NCBI GenBank assembly: GCA_944322395.1
Contig: CALUPA010000006.1
Span: forward strand, 1-55,729
DNA length: 55,729 nt
Reading direction: 5' to 3'
From: an uncultured Phocaeicola sp.
GTDB taxonomy: Bacteria > Bacteroidota > Bacteroidia > Bacteroidales > Bacteroidaceae
Shown one piece after another: positions 1 to 8,312 of the stretch. How positions within the stretch are numbered: position 1 is the stretch's first letter; the number at the start of each line of letters is the position of its first letter. Both the position numbers and the translations under genes were made by a program. The notes below the pieces were generated by a model. The model searched no databases, had not been told where the DNA came from, and saw only the letters and a list, made by a program, of their open reading frames with translations.

Positions 1-36
1 ACATTCTTCTTTTGAATACTTTTTATATTCACGCAT
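1..36 (-). CDS. Possible start of a minus-strand gene (partial)
   Basis: An ATG on the minus strand opens a frame that runs 12 codons (MREYKKYSKEEC) to the window edge without a stop. It lies 91 bases downstream of the protease gene on the same strand. The fragment is too short to recognise and may be chance. Confidence 0.2.
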   Translation of the reverse strand, partial: MREYKKYSKEEC

Positions 37-127
37 GTTACTAAATAATTTGTGTCAACTTATTTAGTACACTACATTTTTTATACCCATATAAAATTTA
101 TTCAATATTGAATTTACTCAATCTTAC

Positions 128-1816
128 TTATTTGCCTTCTGGAACAGATAATATTTTACTATAATCAGCCATATTCTGCAACACCTTTACTGCCTCTTCC
201 AAATATTCATCATCCTTCAAACGTTCCATCGCTGCACCTCTTTGGTAGAAATATCTGGTTATAACTTCCTGAGACAGATATTCGCGTATTTGTTTCTCAA
301 AGGTCTTCAAATCACGATCCAGATTATGATTCAGTTTCTTCTCCAAAGCAACAAACTCTTCTTTTGCTCCATCCATGTAGCCTTCAAATTCTGCCATTTC
401 TTTTAATGACTTAAGCATTTTCTCACTTTGTCTGTCATACGTAAAGTTACGAGACTTAACCAAGGACATAAAAGCAGAATAATCCTCGTCTGTCAATTTA
501 AATGCTTCTACAGATTCTGGTGCCTTGTGTGTCCAACAATACTGAGTGGCATAATCAAATATTATATCCTCATTCATCAAATAAAAAATAATATTTGGGA
601 ATTTAGCACTCTTAACTTCAATGTCCGGACGAATACCTCCTCCATCGCGTACTTCTCTACCTATGGCAGTATGGAAAACATTGGTAAGACTGTCAGGAGT
701 TCTTGCTACTGATCCATCTGCATTTTTCTTTGAATAATCTATAGCCTGTATACATCTTCCACTTGGAATATAATATTTGGATGTTGTGACTTTCAATGTT
801 CCATTGTATGGCAAAGGACGTGTGGTCTGCACCAAACCCTTACCGTAGGTACGACTTCCAACTATCACTGCACGGTCAAGATCCTGAAGCGAACCACTAA
901 GTATTTCCGAAGCAGATGCAGAAGCGCCATTTACGAGAACCACTAGTGGAATTTCCGTATCAACCGGTTCATATTTAGTTTTAAATGAATTATCGGCTTG
1001 TTTAAGTTTCCCTTTAGTATAAACCACCTGCTGGCCTTTAGGAACAAATAAACCTACTATATCAACAGCTTCAGCCAAAGAACCTCCGCCATTATCTCTC
1101 AAATCGATGACTAACGATTTTGCGCCTTTCTGTTTGAGTTCGATAAAAGCCTTCTTAAAGTCCTTGGCACAGTTGTCGGTAAAACTTTGCAAAGCAATAT
1201 ATCCTATAGTGTCACGTACCAGTCCGTAATATGGAACAGGATTGGTACGAATATTTCGTCTTGTTATCTTGAATTCCATCTCTACACTGTCCTTTGGCAT
1301 AGGACGAAGCACTTTCAAGACAAATGATGTGCCAGGCTCTCCTCTTAATGCATTGCTAACCTTAGACGAGAATTCCTGTGGCTTCATATCTCCTCTAAGC
1401 ATTTCTTTACCTCCCACTTCTAGAATTATATCGCCAGCCTTGACCCCGACTTCAGCAGCCGGCATACCCTCAGTAGGTTCGACAACCACAATACGATTAT
1501 TGGCTTCATAATACCTTATGGCAGCCCCAATACCGCCATACTTACCTGTAATCATTTCTTTCAAGCTTCCAACTTCCTCCTCAGGATAATATTCAGTATA
1601 TGGGTCAGTAAGAGCCAACATTCCATTTATACCATTCTGTATCATCTTTTCAGCATCAATGGTATCAACGTAAAACAAATCAAGTTCCTTGAATATTGAA
1701 TTAAACAAATCAAGATTCTTAGCTATCTTAAAATTCCTGTCATCCCCTTTAAAACTCAATAGTGCTACTCCTATAACGAAAGTCAACACGACAATAATAA
1801 TTTTTTTAGTATTCAT
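128..1816 (-). CDS. C-terminal processing protease, S41 family (CtpA/Prc-like)
   Basis: A 562-residue serine protease that cleaves proteins near their C-termini, expected to be anchored in the inner membrane facing the periplasm. Residues 5-21 form a hydrophobic signal anchor. A PDZ domain covers about residues 85-185 and contains the GIGAAI substrate-loop motif. The S41 catalytic domain follows. The Ser-Lys dyad can be placed by spacing to E. coli Prc: Ser301 in the SASASE motif, Asp312, and Lys326 in YGKG. The C-terminal 180 residues are charged and helical, as in Bacteroidetes CtpA proteins. It is the only gene on its strand between the tRNA-Asn region and the window edge. The family call is secure. 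The physiological substrates cannot be read from the sequence. Confidence 0.93.
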   Translation of the reverse strand: MNTKKIIIVVLTFVIGVALLSFKGDDRNFKIAKNLDLFNSIFKELDLFYVDTIDAEKMIQNGINGMLALTDPYTEYYPEEEVGSLKEMITGKYGGIGAAIRYYEANNRIVVVEPTEGMPAAEVGVKAGDIILEVGGKEMLRGDMKPQEFSSKVSNALRGEPGTSFVLKVLRPMPKDSVEMEFKITRRNIRTNPVPYYGLVRDTIGYIALQSFTDNCAKDFKKAFIELKQKGAKSLVIDLRDNGGGSLAEAVDIVGLFVPKGQQVVYTKGKLKQADNSFKTKYEPVDTEIPLVVLVNGASASASEILSGSLQDLDRAVIVGSRTYGKGLVQTTRPLPYNGTLKVTTSKYYIPSGRCIQAIDYSKKNADGSVARTPDSLTNVFHTAIGREVRDGGGIRPDIEVKSAKFPNIIFYLMNEDIIFDYATQYCWTHKAPESVEAFKLTDEDYSAFMSLVKSRNFTYDRQSEKMLKSLKEMAEFEGYMDGAKEEFVALEKKLNHNLDRDLKTFEKQIREYLSQEVITRYFYQRGAAMERLKDDEYLEEAVKVLQNMADYSKILSVPEGK

Positions 1817-2006
1817 ATTGTTTGATTTACTTACATATATAATATCTTATGCAAAGAAAAACAATATTCTGCTTAGAATGACAGAAAGCATCTAATATTT
1901 AACTTAATTTCGTCAAGATAAGCGATATATGATTAAGAATAATGCAACAAACAGACTATTAAAAATAAAGATGGGAAAAATTTTATTATTTTTTTCACCA
2001 AAAGTA

Positions 2007-2037
2007 TTGCACAATTCAAAACAACATAGTATCTTTG
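2007..2037 (+). promoter_or_regulatory. Bacteroides-type promoter of tRNA-Asn
   Basis: TTG at 2007-2009, a 20-base spacer and TATCTTTG at 2030-2037 match the Bacteroides sigma-ABfr consensus (-33 TTG, -7 TAnnTTTG). It is followed by a leader CGCAATCGAGAA that recurs in front of the tRNA-Glu at the other end of the window. Confidence 0.8.
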
Positions 2038-2060
2038 CACCGCAATCGAGAAAACAACCT

Positions 2061-2134
2061 TCTTCAGTAGCTCAGTCGGTTAGAGCATCTGACTGTTAAT
2101 CAGAGGGTCGTTGGTTCAAGTCCAACCTGAAGAG
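2061..2134 (+). tRNA. tRNA-Asn (anticodon GTT)
   Basis: The cloverleaf can be folded by eye. The acceptor stem is TCTTCAG with CTGAAGA and discriminator G at 2134. The anticodon stem is TCTGA/TCAGA with loop CTGTTAA, giving anticodon GTT at 2095-2097. The T loop is GGTTCAAGTCC. CCA is not encoded. It stands alone between its own promoter and a terminator. Confidence 0.97.
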
Positions 2135-2135
2135 C

Positions 2136-2170
2136 AAAAAAGGATACATTTTTTAATGTATCCTTTTTTT
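2136..2170. terminator. Bidirectional intrinsic terminator between tRNA-Asn and the GH43 gene
   Basis: A perfect stem AAAGGATACATT / AATGTATCCTTT closes on a four-T loop. The T run continues on the plus side and the A run on the other side. It ends the tRNA transcript and sits just beyond the stop codon of the last gene of the convergent xylan operon, so it can serve both. Confidence 0.85.
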
Positions 2171-2185
2171 GTTTCTATATGCCTT

Positions 2186-3865
2186 TCAATGATTGCTGGA
2201 AGCATACATTCCTATCATAACTCCAGTGAATCCACCACCAACATTTGTACTTAAAAGTGTAGCATCAGCATTTTCATAAACCATATTCCAAGTCTCAAGG
2301 TTATCATCTGAATAATAGAAACTATATTTTCCACCATCACCAACAATCCTTAAAGCAATATCTTTTGCATCACAAGGAACGATAGCAAGTTCTTCAGCTT
2401 CTCCTTTAGAAGATTCAAGAACTATAACCTGCTTACCTTCACGTATGGTTCTACCCAACAAAAAATAATGACTCTCATTCTGATAACAAACTATTCCTGC
2501 CATATCAGCCTCTTTACCCGGCACATACGACATGTTTACACTTGAAGTAAAATTCAAATGCTGCTGTCTTCTTCCAACAAACGAAGGATTTGCCACATCA
2601 CGGATGGAAACAGACTGTGGAGTAATCGCAAGTTTTCCATCATTAGCCTTCCACCATTTTTCATGAGGATTTCTGATAAAGTTCCATCGGTAATCAAGCT
2701 CATCAGTAAAACTATCTATCACCTCAGAGAAATTTCCATTCAAATGATTTTCTCTTTCACCCAATCCTGGTTTATTGACTACATACGGAATTGTTTCACC
2801 TGCTGCAAGTATGACCGGTTGATTATCTTTCCATTCTACAGGAAGCATAAAAGTCTCCCTACCTGTATTATAAAAATCACCCTCATAAGGACGGCATGCT
2901 AGAAAAACAGCCCACCATTTTCCTTCTGGAGTATCTATCAGGTCTGCATGTCCGGCACTTGTTATCGGATTGACTCTATCTTCAGGCAAATCACGCTGAG
3001 TAAGGATAGGATTTATCTTGCATGGCTTATAAGGACCATTGACATTCCTGGATGAGAATACAACCTCAGAATGATTTACACCTGTTCCACCCTCGGCAGC
3101 CATAAGATAATACATACCATTTACTTTATACAGATGTGGACCTTCTATCCAAACAGGTTTCTTATTCTTGTCTACACCACCATCAATAACCAGCTTTGGC
3201 TTACCAACAACTTTATCAGTTGCTACATCGAATTCGTGTAACCATATAGCTCTATGACCGTTCCATTGCGGTTCAGCTGCTGGAGCATCATTATTCACAA
3301 TATATCCTTTACCGTTATCATCAAAAAATAATGAAGGGTCTATACCGCCCACCTGGGGCAAAAGAATAGGATCACTCCACTCTCCTTTCATAGGGTCGTC
3401 AGTCTTGACAAGAAAGTTCCCTATACCATCCACGCATGTAGTAATCATATAAAACATATCATTATGCGGATTATATTGTATGGCAGGAGCATATATTCCA
3501 CCACTCAAACGTATTCCATCAAGTTTTAGCTGCGAAGTACGGTTAAGTACATGTCCAAGCGGAGTCCAGTTTACAAGATCCTTACTATGGAAAATAGGAA
3601 CACCAGGAAAATAAGAAAAAGACGAATTCACTAAATAGTAATCATCTCCTTTACGACATACACTTGGATCTGGATAGAATCCTCCCAATATAGGATTCAT
3701 AAACTGGGAAGCCGAATCAATATCAACATTCCATACAACATCGTTTCCCGAATAACTGAAATCAGAGAACACAGCATCACCTGTTGGTTCCAGAGAAGGA
3801 GAACATGCACTCAGGCATGCTGCTCCAATGGCAATTGTAGCCATAGCAGACAGATTCTTTTTCAT
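2186..3865 (-). CDS. GH43 beta-xylosidase / alpha-L-arabinofuranosidase lipoprotein
   Basis: A 559-residue glycoside hydrolase expected to release xylose or arabinose from xylo-oligosaccharides. The signal peptide ends in a lipobox with Cys21. The five-bladed GH43 propeller begins with NPILGGFYPDPS. The catalytic trio is visible: general base Asp66 in YPDPS, pKa modulator Asp176 in GGIDPS, and general acid Glu241 in WIEGPH. A C-terminal beta-sandwich from about residue 370, of the beta-xylosidase C-terminal type, completes the usual two-domain length. It is the last gene of the xylan operon and is separated from the GH115 gene by a hairpin that may partly terminate transcription. The choice between xylosidase and arabinofuranosidase activity, and the GH43 subfamily, cannot be settled by eye. 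Confidence 0.9.
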   Translation of the reverse strand: MKKNLSAMATIAIGAACLSACSPSLEPTGDAVFSDFSYSGNDVVWNVDIDSASQFMNPILGGFYPDPSVCRKGDDYYLVNSSFSYFPGVPIFHSKDLVNWTPLGHVLNRTSQLKLDGIRLSGGIYAPAIQYNPHNDMFYMITTCVDGIGNFLVKTDDPMKGEWSDPILLPQVGGIDPSLFFDDNGKGYIVNNDAPAAEPQWNGHRAIWLHEFDVATDKVVGKPKLVIDGGVDKNKKPVWIEGPHLYKVNGMYYLMAAEGGTGVNHSEVVFSSRNVNGPYKPCKINPILTQRDLPEDRVNPITSAGHADLIDTPEGKWWAVFLACRPYEGDFYNTGRETFMLPVEWKDNQPVILAAGETIPYVVNKPGLGERENHLNGNFSEVIDSFTDELDYRWNFIRNPHEKWWKANDGKLAITPQSVSIRDVANPSFVGRRQQHLNFTSSVNMSYVPGKEADMAGIVCYQNESHYFLLGRTIREGKQVIVLESSKGEAEELAIVPCDAKDIALRIVGDGGKYSFYYSDDNLETWNMVYENADATLLSTNVGGGFTGVMIGMYASSNH

Positions 3866-3925
3866 TAATATATTAATTTAGAGTTAATTATTACTTCTAC
3901 TTATATTCATCATACTTTGACACAA

Positions 3926-3978
3926 AAAAAGTATCAGTAGATCTGGATTAATAAAGCCAAAATCTACCAATACTTTTT
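3926..3978 (-). terminator. Intercistronic hairpin / possible partial terminator between GH115 and GH43
   Basis: Arms AAAAAGTATCAGTAGAT (3926-3942) and ATCTACCAATACTTTTT (3962-3978) pair with a two-base internal mismatch. On the transcribed minus strand the stem ends in a run of seven T. It could lower expression of the GH43 gene relative to GH115. Confidence 0.55.
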
Positions 3979-3986
3979 CTGTTTCC

Positions 3987-6530
3987 TTAATCAATTCTTT
4001 TGCATTCTGATTCATTCATATATAAATATGATTTCTCATATCCACCACAATCTACAACAATCTTCTCTAAAACAACAGCCGGATTATGAGGTAAGAAATC
4101 AAGTATATATGTTCCATCTTCTGAAGAAGGAAGTTTCAGTGTTACTTCATTCTCAATTATTCTACGTGCTACTGTTGGATAGAACACTGTATAAACATTT
4201 TCCGGCAATTCATTCAATCTTGAGTTGAAATTGACAACACTACTATTACCGTTTCTAAAGCCGATAGTATATTTATGTCCGTTAATATCATTAAAAGCTA
4301 AAGTAGATTTTACAACCACAATAACCTTTATTTCTTTAAGGTTCTTTGCTTCATCAGGCAAAGTAAACTTATACGAAACAGAAGCACCGTCTACTGGTTT
4401 AGTATATGGCATCAAAGTAACACCACCCAAAGTGCGTCCCATATCTGGAATTACCTTCCACTCCATACCTTCCGGAGCTTTGTTCTCAAAGAAATGCGGT
4501 GCTTCCATTGACACATAACCATTGCTACCTGTAAAGACATATCCCCCTACAGCCTTTTCCGGTTCTGCAATTCGTCTCACTTCCGGAAGTTTATCAGCTG
4601 TAAAATCATCATTCCATGATGTATAGCCGATATGCTTCTGAATCATCATGTTTTTCCATTTACCACCAGACATTACATTATTATAGTCGTCACTCAAGGC
4701 TTTATCACGTGCAAAACATTTCTCGACTTTATCCGCCCAGTCATTTGCCATAGGGTTTCCTTCTGCAAAAAGTTTATGATTCATTGCCTGGGCATAATAC
4801 ATCTCGTATAGGTTTGACATTGCCTGAACTGGGAAAAGCAGTAACTGTTTATAAGCATCACGATATTCCTCAGACAATGAAATATACTGACGTAAAGCTT
4901 CGGCCTCCAAACGTGCATAATCATCTGCTACCTGTTTCCATTCGCCTGTTTCCAGATTGTAAGTTTTACTGTCAAGCATTTCTGCTGTTACACGTCCATT
5001 ATATTTACTGTAAAGATTCAGGATTCTAGCAGCCTCATCAGCCTGTTCTTCGCCAAAGGCTTGGGCGCAGAAATTACGGGCATGATTCAAGAAATTCTCT
5101 GCGGTATAGGCATCAGTATTCCATGCCATATCTAGGAAGAATGTTATTGGATACTCCATCGGTTTCAAATCACCAACATTCAATACCCACAACTTGTCCA
5201 CACCATACTCATAAGTGAGATGAAGCTGTTCCCACATTCCCTGGATTGGAGTGACATTTATCCATTTTGTGTTACGCGGAGCACCTACATAATCAACATG
5301 ATAATACATTCCCCAACCTCCTGGATGCTTGCGCTCTTTTTCGTTTGGAAGGCGGCGAACATTTCCCCAGTTATCATCACACAACAACATTATTACATCT
5401 TCGGGAACACGCATACCCTTGTCATAATAATCCAACACCTCTTTATAAAGAGCCCAAACCTGTGGCGTTTCCTTTGCCGGTCTGCCTGTTACATCCTTTA
5501 TTATTTTTCTTTGATTTTCAACTATACTCTCAAGAAGCTTGACATTGGTATCCTCACTCATAGCCTCATCACCATCACCACGCATACCGATAGTTACTAC
5601 ATCCTCTGTACCTTTCATTCTCTCTATACCTTCACGGAAGAACTGGTCGATTACTTTCTTATTGGTAGTATAATTCCATGCACCATACTCCTTACGTTTT
5701 CTTGCCCATTCCTGATGATTACGCGCCATTGGTTCGTGATGAGAAGTACTTATGATAACTCCCATCTCATCTGCTGTCTTGCCATTCAAAGGATCGTCCG
5801 CATAAAAAGCCCAACTCCACATAGCCGGCCAGAAAAAATTACCTTTCAGACGAAGAATAAGCTCAAATACATCTGCATAGAAACGATGGTCACCAAAATT
5901 GGTTCCATAATGACTCTTAACCCAACCTGTTAGACATGGAGCTTCATCATTCAAGAAAATACCTCTATATTTTATGGCAGGCTCACCATCTGTATAAACT
6001 CCCGGAAGCACATATACCTCGGAGCGTTTAACTACAGGAACATCCATCCACCAGTACCAAGGAGAGACACCCATCTGTTCAGAAAGCTCGTATATACCGT
6101 ATATAGTACCGCGACGGTCGCTTCCGGCAATGACAAGAGCCTTGTCAACTCCTTCCAACGGATTATCTACAGTAGTTATTATATACTTCTCATTCTTTTT
6201 CTGAAGTTCTTTCTTATCAAGTTTCTTTGATTTTATAAGTTGCTTGATGTATTTTGACTCCAGACTTCCGATTATAATGCAGTTTTTATCAACTACTTCG
6301 TCTGATAACTTAGGTTTGACACCGCACACTCTATTGAAATCTTCTATAAGATTATTGACGGCAATGCTGATTCCTTTCTGGTCGGAAGCATCATACAAAA
6401 TATTGATAACTTTGCCATTATTGAAAATGGGGAAAGCTGTATCTGTATTCTTGAATGTGACAAACTGCTCTGCAGAAAATACACTAAAACAAAAAAACAA
6501 TAAAATAATAATAGATAATACTTTTTTCAT
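3987..6530 (-). CDS. GH115 xylan alpha-1,2-glucuronidase
   Basis: An 847-residue enzyme that removes (4-O-methyl)glucuronic acid from internal xylose units of glucuronoxylan. The chosen start gives a clean signal peptide (MKKVLSIIILLFFCFSVFSA) and no lipobox, suggesting a periplasmic or secreted enzyme. An upstream in-frame ATG would add 23 residues that spoil the signal. An N-terminal hexosaminidase-like domain (about 25-175) leads to the GH115 barrel with YRGIFLNDEAP (about 188-198), GNFFWPAMW and the SHHEPM motif, then a C-terminal beta domain from about residue 640. The length is normal for the family. It follows the GH30_8 gene on the same transcript, and the two activities are complementary. 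Confidence 0.93.
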   Translation of the reverse strand: MKKVLSIIILLFFCFSVFSAEQFVTFKNTDTAFPIFNNGKVINILYDASDQKGISIAVNNLIEDFNRVCGVKPKLSDEVVDKNCIIIGSLESKYIKQLIKSKKLDKKELQKKNEKYIITTVDNPLEGVDKALVIAGSDRRGTIYGIYELSEQMGVSPWYWWMDVPVVKRSEVYVLPGVYTDGEPAIKYRGIFLNDEAPCLTGWVKSHYGTNFGDHRFYADVFELILRLKGNFFWPAMWSWAFYADDPLNGKTADEMGVIISTSHHEPMARNHQEWARKRKEYGAWNYTTNKKVIDQFFREGIERMKGTEDVVTIGMRGDGDEAMSEDTNVKLLESIVENQRKIIKDVTGRPAKETPQVWALYKEVLDYYDKGMRVPEDVIMLLCDDNWGNVRRLPNEKERKHPGGWGMYYHVDYVGAPRNTKWINVTPIQGMWEQLHLTYEYGVDKLWVLNVGDLKPMEYPITFFLDMAWNTDAYTAENFLNHARNFCAQAFGEEQADEAARILNLYSKYNGRVTAEMLDSKTYNLETGEWKQVADDYARLEAEALRQYISLSEEYRDAYKQLLLFPVQAMSNLYEMYYAQAMNHKLFAEGNPMANDWADKVEKCFARDKALSDDYNNVMSGGKWKNMMIQKHIGYTSWNDDFTADKLPEVRRIAEPEKAVGGYVFTGSNGYVSMEAPHFFENKAPEGMEWKVIPDMGRTLGGVTLMPYTKPVDGASVSYKFTLPDEAKNLKEIKVIVVVKSTLAFNDINGHKYTIGFRNGNSSVVNFNSRLNELPENVYTVFYPTVARRIIENEVTLKLPSSEDGTYILDFLPHNPAVVLEKIVVDCGGYEKSYLYMNESECKRID

Positions 6531-6553
6531 GGTATATAATTTATAATAAATAT

Positions 6554-6594
6554 TACTCCCCATAAAAATTAAAATAGTTTTTTTATGAGGAGTA
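6554..6594 (-). repeat. Intercistronic stem-loop between GH30 and GH115
   Basis: Arms TACTCCCCATAAAAA (6554-6568) and TTTTTATGAGGAGTA (6580-6594) form a 15-base-pair stem with one non-Watson-Crick position. No T run follows on the transcribed strand, so it is more likely an mRNA-processing or stability element than a terminator. Confidence 0.6.
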
Positions 6595-6602
6595 TTCATA
6601 TA

Positions 6603-8234
6603 TTAAATAGCTAAACGTACAGATACTATACTATTTCTTGACATGATAACATCAACACTTTGTCCATCTTCAGATATTTCTGCCTTAACATCCTGCATAT
6701 TACATTCTTCATTTGTTTCAACAGCATTAACAGATTTAACTCCAGATAAAGGAATTGAAACGCACTGTATTGAATTTGTAAGATTTAGCAGTATAACTGT
6801 TATTTCACTACTAGTATTGTTTATATAAGCTGTAGCTGTCACACTGGCATTGTCTGTAGTTGCTTCAATCCTTGTTGTATTTGTAGCATATTGTGAGAAG
6901 TGAGCCATTATATATCCATTCTTGGATATTTCACCTTCTCCAACAGGACTACGCTGATCACTATCACCAATTAATCCATAGAATCTTTTTATATACCAAT
7001 ATACATAAGCGCTGCAATTGCCTTCCATACACATTTGAATTTCCTTAGCAAGATGATTCAAGCAATAATCCCAGTTCCTAAACTCCCATTCTTCAGGATT
7101 TTCGGAAGATTCTCCATCATTAAACAGATGCTCAGTCATCCACCATGACTTACCTTGAAGACGTGGATAAAGATTACATACATAATCATGTCTTTCCTTT
7201 GCATATGAATCATCCCAATTTATAAATCCCTGATAAAGATGCCCTGCCAATATATCAGTCTGAGCAAATGCTTCTGAATCATTTATTACCGCATCAGTAT
7301 ATTCAGGACTCATTCCACATGTTTCAGGAGACATTAATAAAACACCAGTCTGACGAATCTTACTGCCATACAATTTTAAAAACTCCACTACTTCATTTGG
7401 ATACCAATATGTAAAATCCATATCAGGTTCATTCTGAACTGAAATAGCATATATATTAATACCTTTACTCTTCATGAAGTCAATATATTCTATCAAATGA
7501 TCAGCATAAGCCTCGTAATTTTCTTTTTTCAGGTGTTTGGTATCCTCACCGTTCACGTCTATAATTTCACTCAACGCATCAGTACAATCCCATGGACAAG
7601 CAAATATTATTGCTCCGTTATTTTGTGCTATTCTCGCAGCCTCAACATCTGTCTCCCAATCATTCTTATCAGGATAAATCATCAAACGAAGTATAGAATA
7701 ACCAAGTCCATCAGGACCATACAATTTTTCCATTTCTTCATTTGTAATCAAAAAACCACCACACCATATAATAGGATTATACATGCCACCAAAACCTTTT
7801 ACATTTTGGTATTTTAATGTAGGATCAATCTGCATTGCTACACGTTTGAAAGGGACACCTTGTTCAAGAATCAAATCAGTAACAGTATTATTAGATTTAT
7901 CTATGAGTTGAATAATCTGTGTTCTCTCTTTCATCGTAGTGTTAGCCTTACAAGTAATTGTCACTTTTTCGTATTGCTTTTCTCCTTGGTTATCACCGCC
8001 AGTAGTAGTAGAAATATTCTCCACAATTTCACCTTCGCCAACAGAAATTTCCCATGTAGTTCTTTCCCAATCAATTATTGCCTGCAACTCACCTCCATTT
8101 ACATCAACCTCCATACTCTTACGTATAAAGAGTGCATGTGGCCCCTCATTATTCAAACTATTCTCTTCTTCAGTACAAGAACTAAACAAAGATACTGTTA
8201 GAAGAAGAAATAATACCGATAAAATATTTTTCAT
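6603..8234 (-). CDS. GH30 subfamily 8 glucuronoxylanase lipoprotein with BACON domain
   Basis: A 543-residue endo-xylanase predicted to cut glucuronoxylan at a position set by a glucuronic acid side chain. The signal peptide ends at lipobox Cys20. A BACON-type beta domain (about 31-125) precedes the GH30 barrel. The acid/base is Glu269 in SVQNEPD and the nucleophile is Glu368 in WWMTEHLF. The segment YVYWYIKRFYG near residues 410-420 closely resembles the B. subtilis XynC sequence that holds the glucuronate-binding arginine, and the corresponding Arg417 is kept. The beta-sandwich side domain typical of GH30 forms the C-terminus. The lipobox suggests a surface or outer-membrane location. It lies between the GH10-like and GH115 genes, flanked by stem-loops on both sides. 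Confidence 0.92.
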   Translation of the reverse strand: MKNILSVLFLLLTVSLFSSCTEEENSLNNEGPHALFIRKSMEVDVNGGELQAIIDWERTTWEISVGEGEIVENISTTTGGDNQGEKQYEKVTITCKANTTMKERTQIIQLIDKSNNTVTDLILEQGVPFKRVAMQIDPTLKYQNVKGFGGMYNPIIWCGGFLITNEEMEKLYGPDGLGYSILRLMIYPDKNDWETDVEAARIAQNNGAIIFACPWDCTDALSEIIDVNGEDTKHLKKENYEAYADHLIEYIDFMKSKGINIYAISVQNEPDMDFTYWYPNEVVEFLKLYGSKIRQTGVLLMSPETCGMSPEYTDAVINDSEAFAQTDILAGHLYQGFINWDDSYAKERHDYVCNLYPRLQGKSWWMTEHLFNDGESSENPEEWEFRNWDYCLNHLAKEIQMCMEGNCSAYVYWYIKRFYGLIGDSDQRSPVGEGEISKNGYIMAHFSQYATNTTRIEATTDNASVTATAYINNTSSEITVILLNLTNSIQCVSIPLSGVKSVNAVETNEECNMQDVKAEISEDGQSVDVIMSRNSIVSVRLAI

Positions 8235-8257
8235 ATATTATATTATTTATTTACAGA

Positions 8258-8288
8258 TTACCATACATCTAAATCAAATGTATGGTAA
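8258..8288 (-). repeat. Intercistronic stem-loop between GH10-like gene and GH30
   Basis: A perfect 11-base-pair stem, TTACCATACAT (8258-8268) with ATGTATGGTAA (8278-8288). No T run follows on the transcribed minus strand. It may mark a processing or stability boundary between the binding-protein and enzyme parts of the transcript. Confidence 0.6.
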
Positions 8289-8312
8289 CCCGTAGGTAGT
8301 TCAAAAAAGTTA

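Noticed and set aside
5220-5933. A long plus-strand open frame (237 codons) opposite the GH115 gene
   Set aside because: It is antisense to a well-supported enzyme, has low-complexity composition rich in Tyr, His and Ile, and no domain or start signal.
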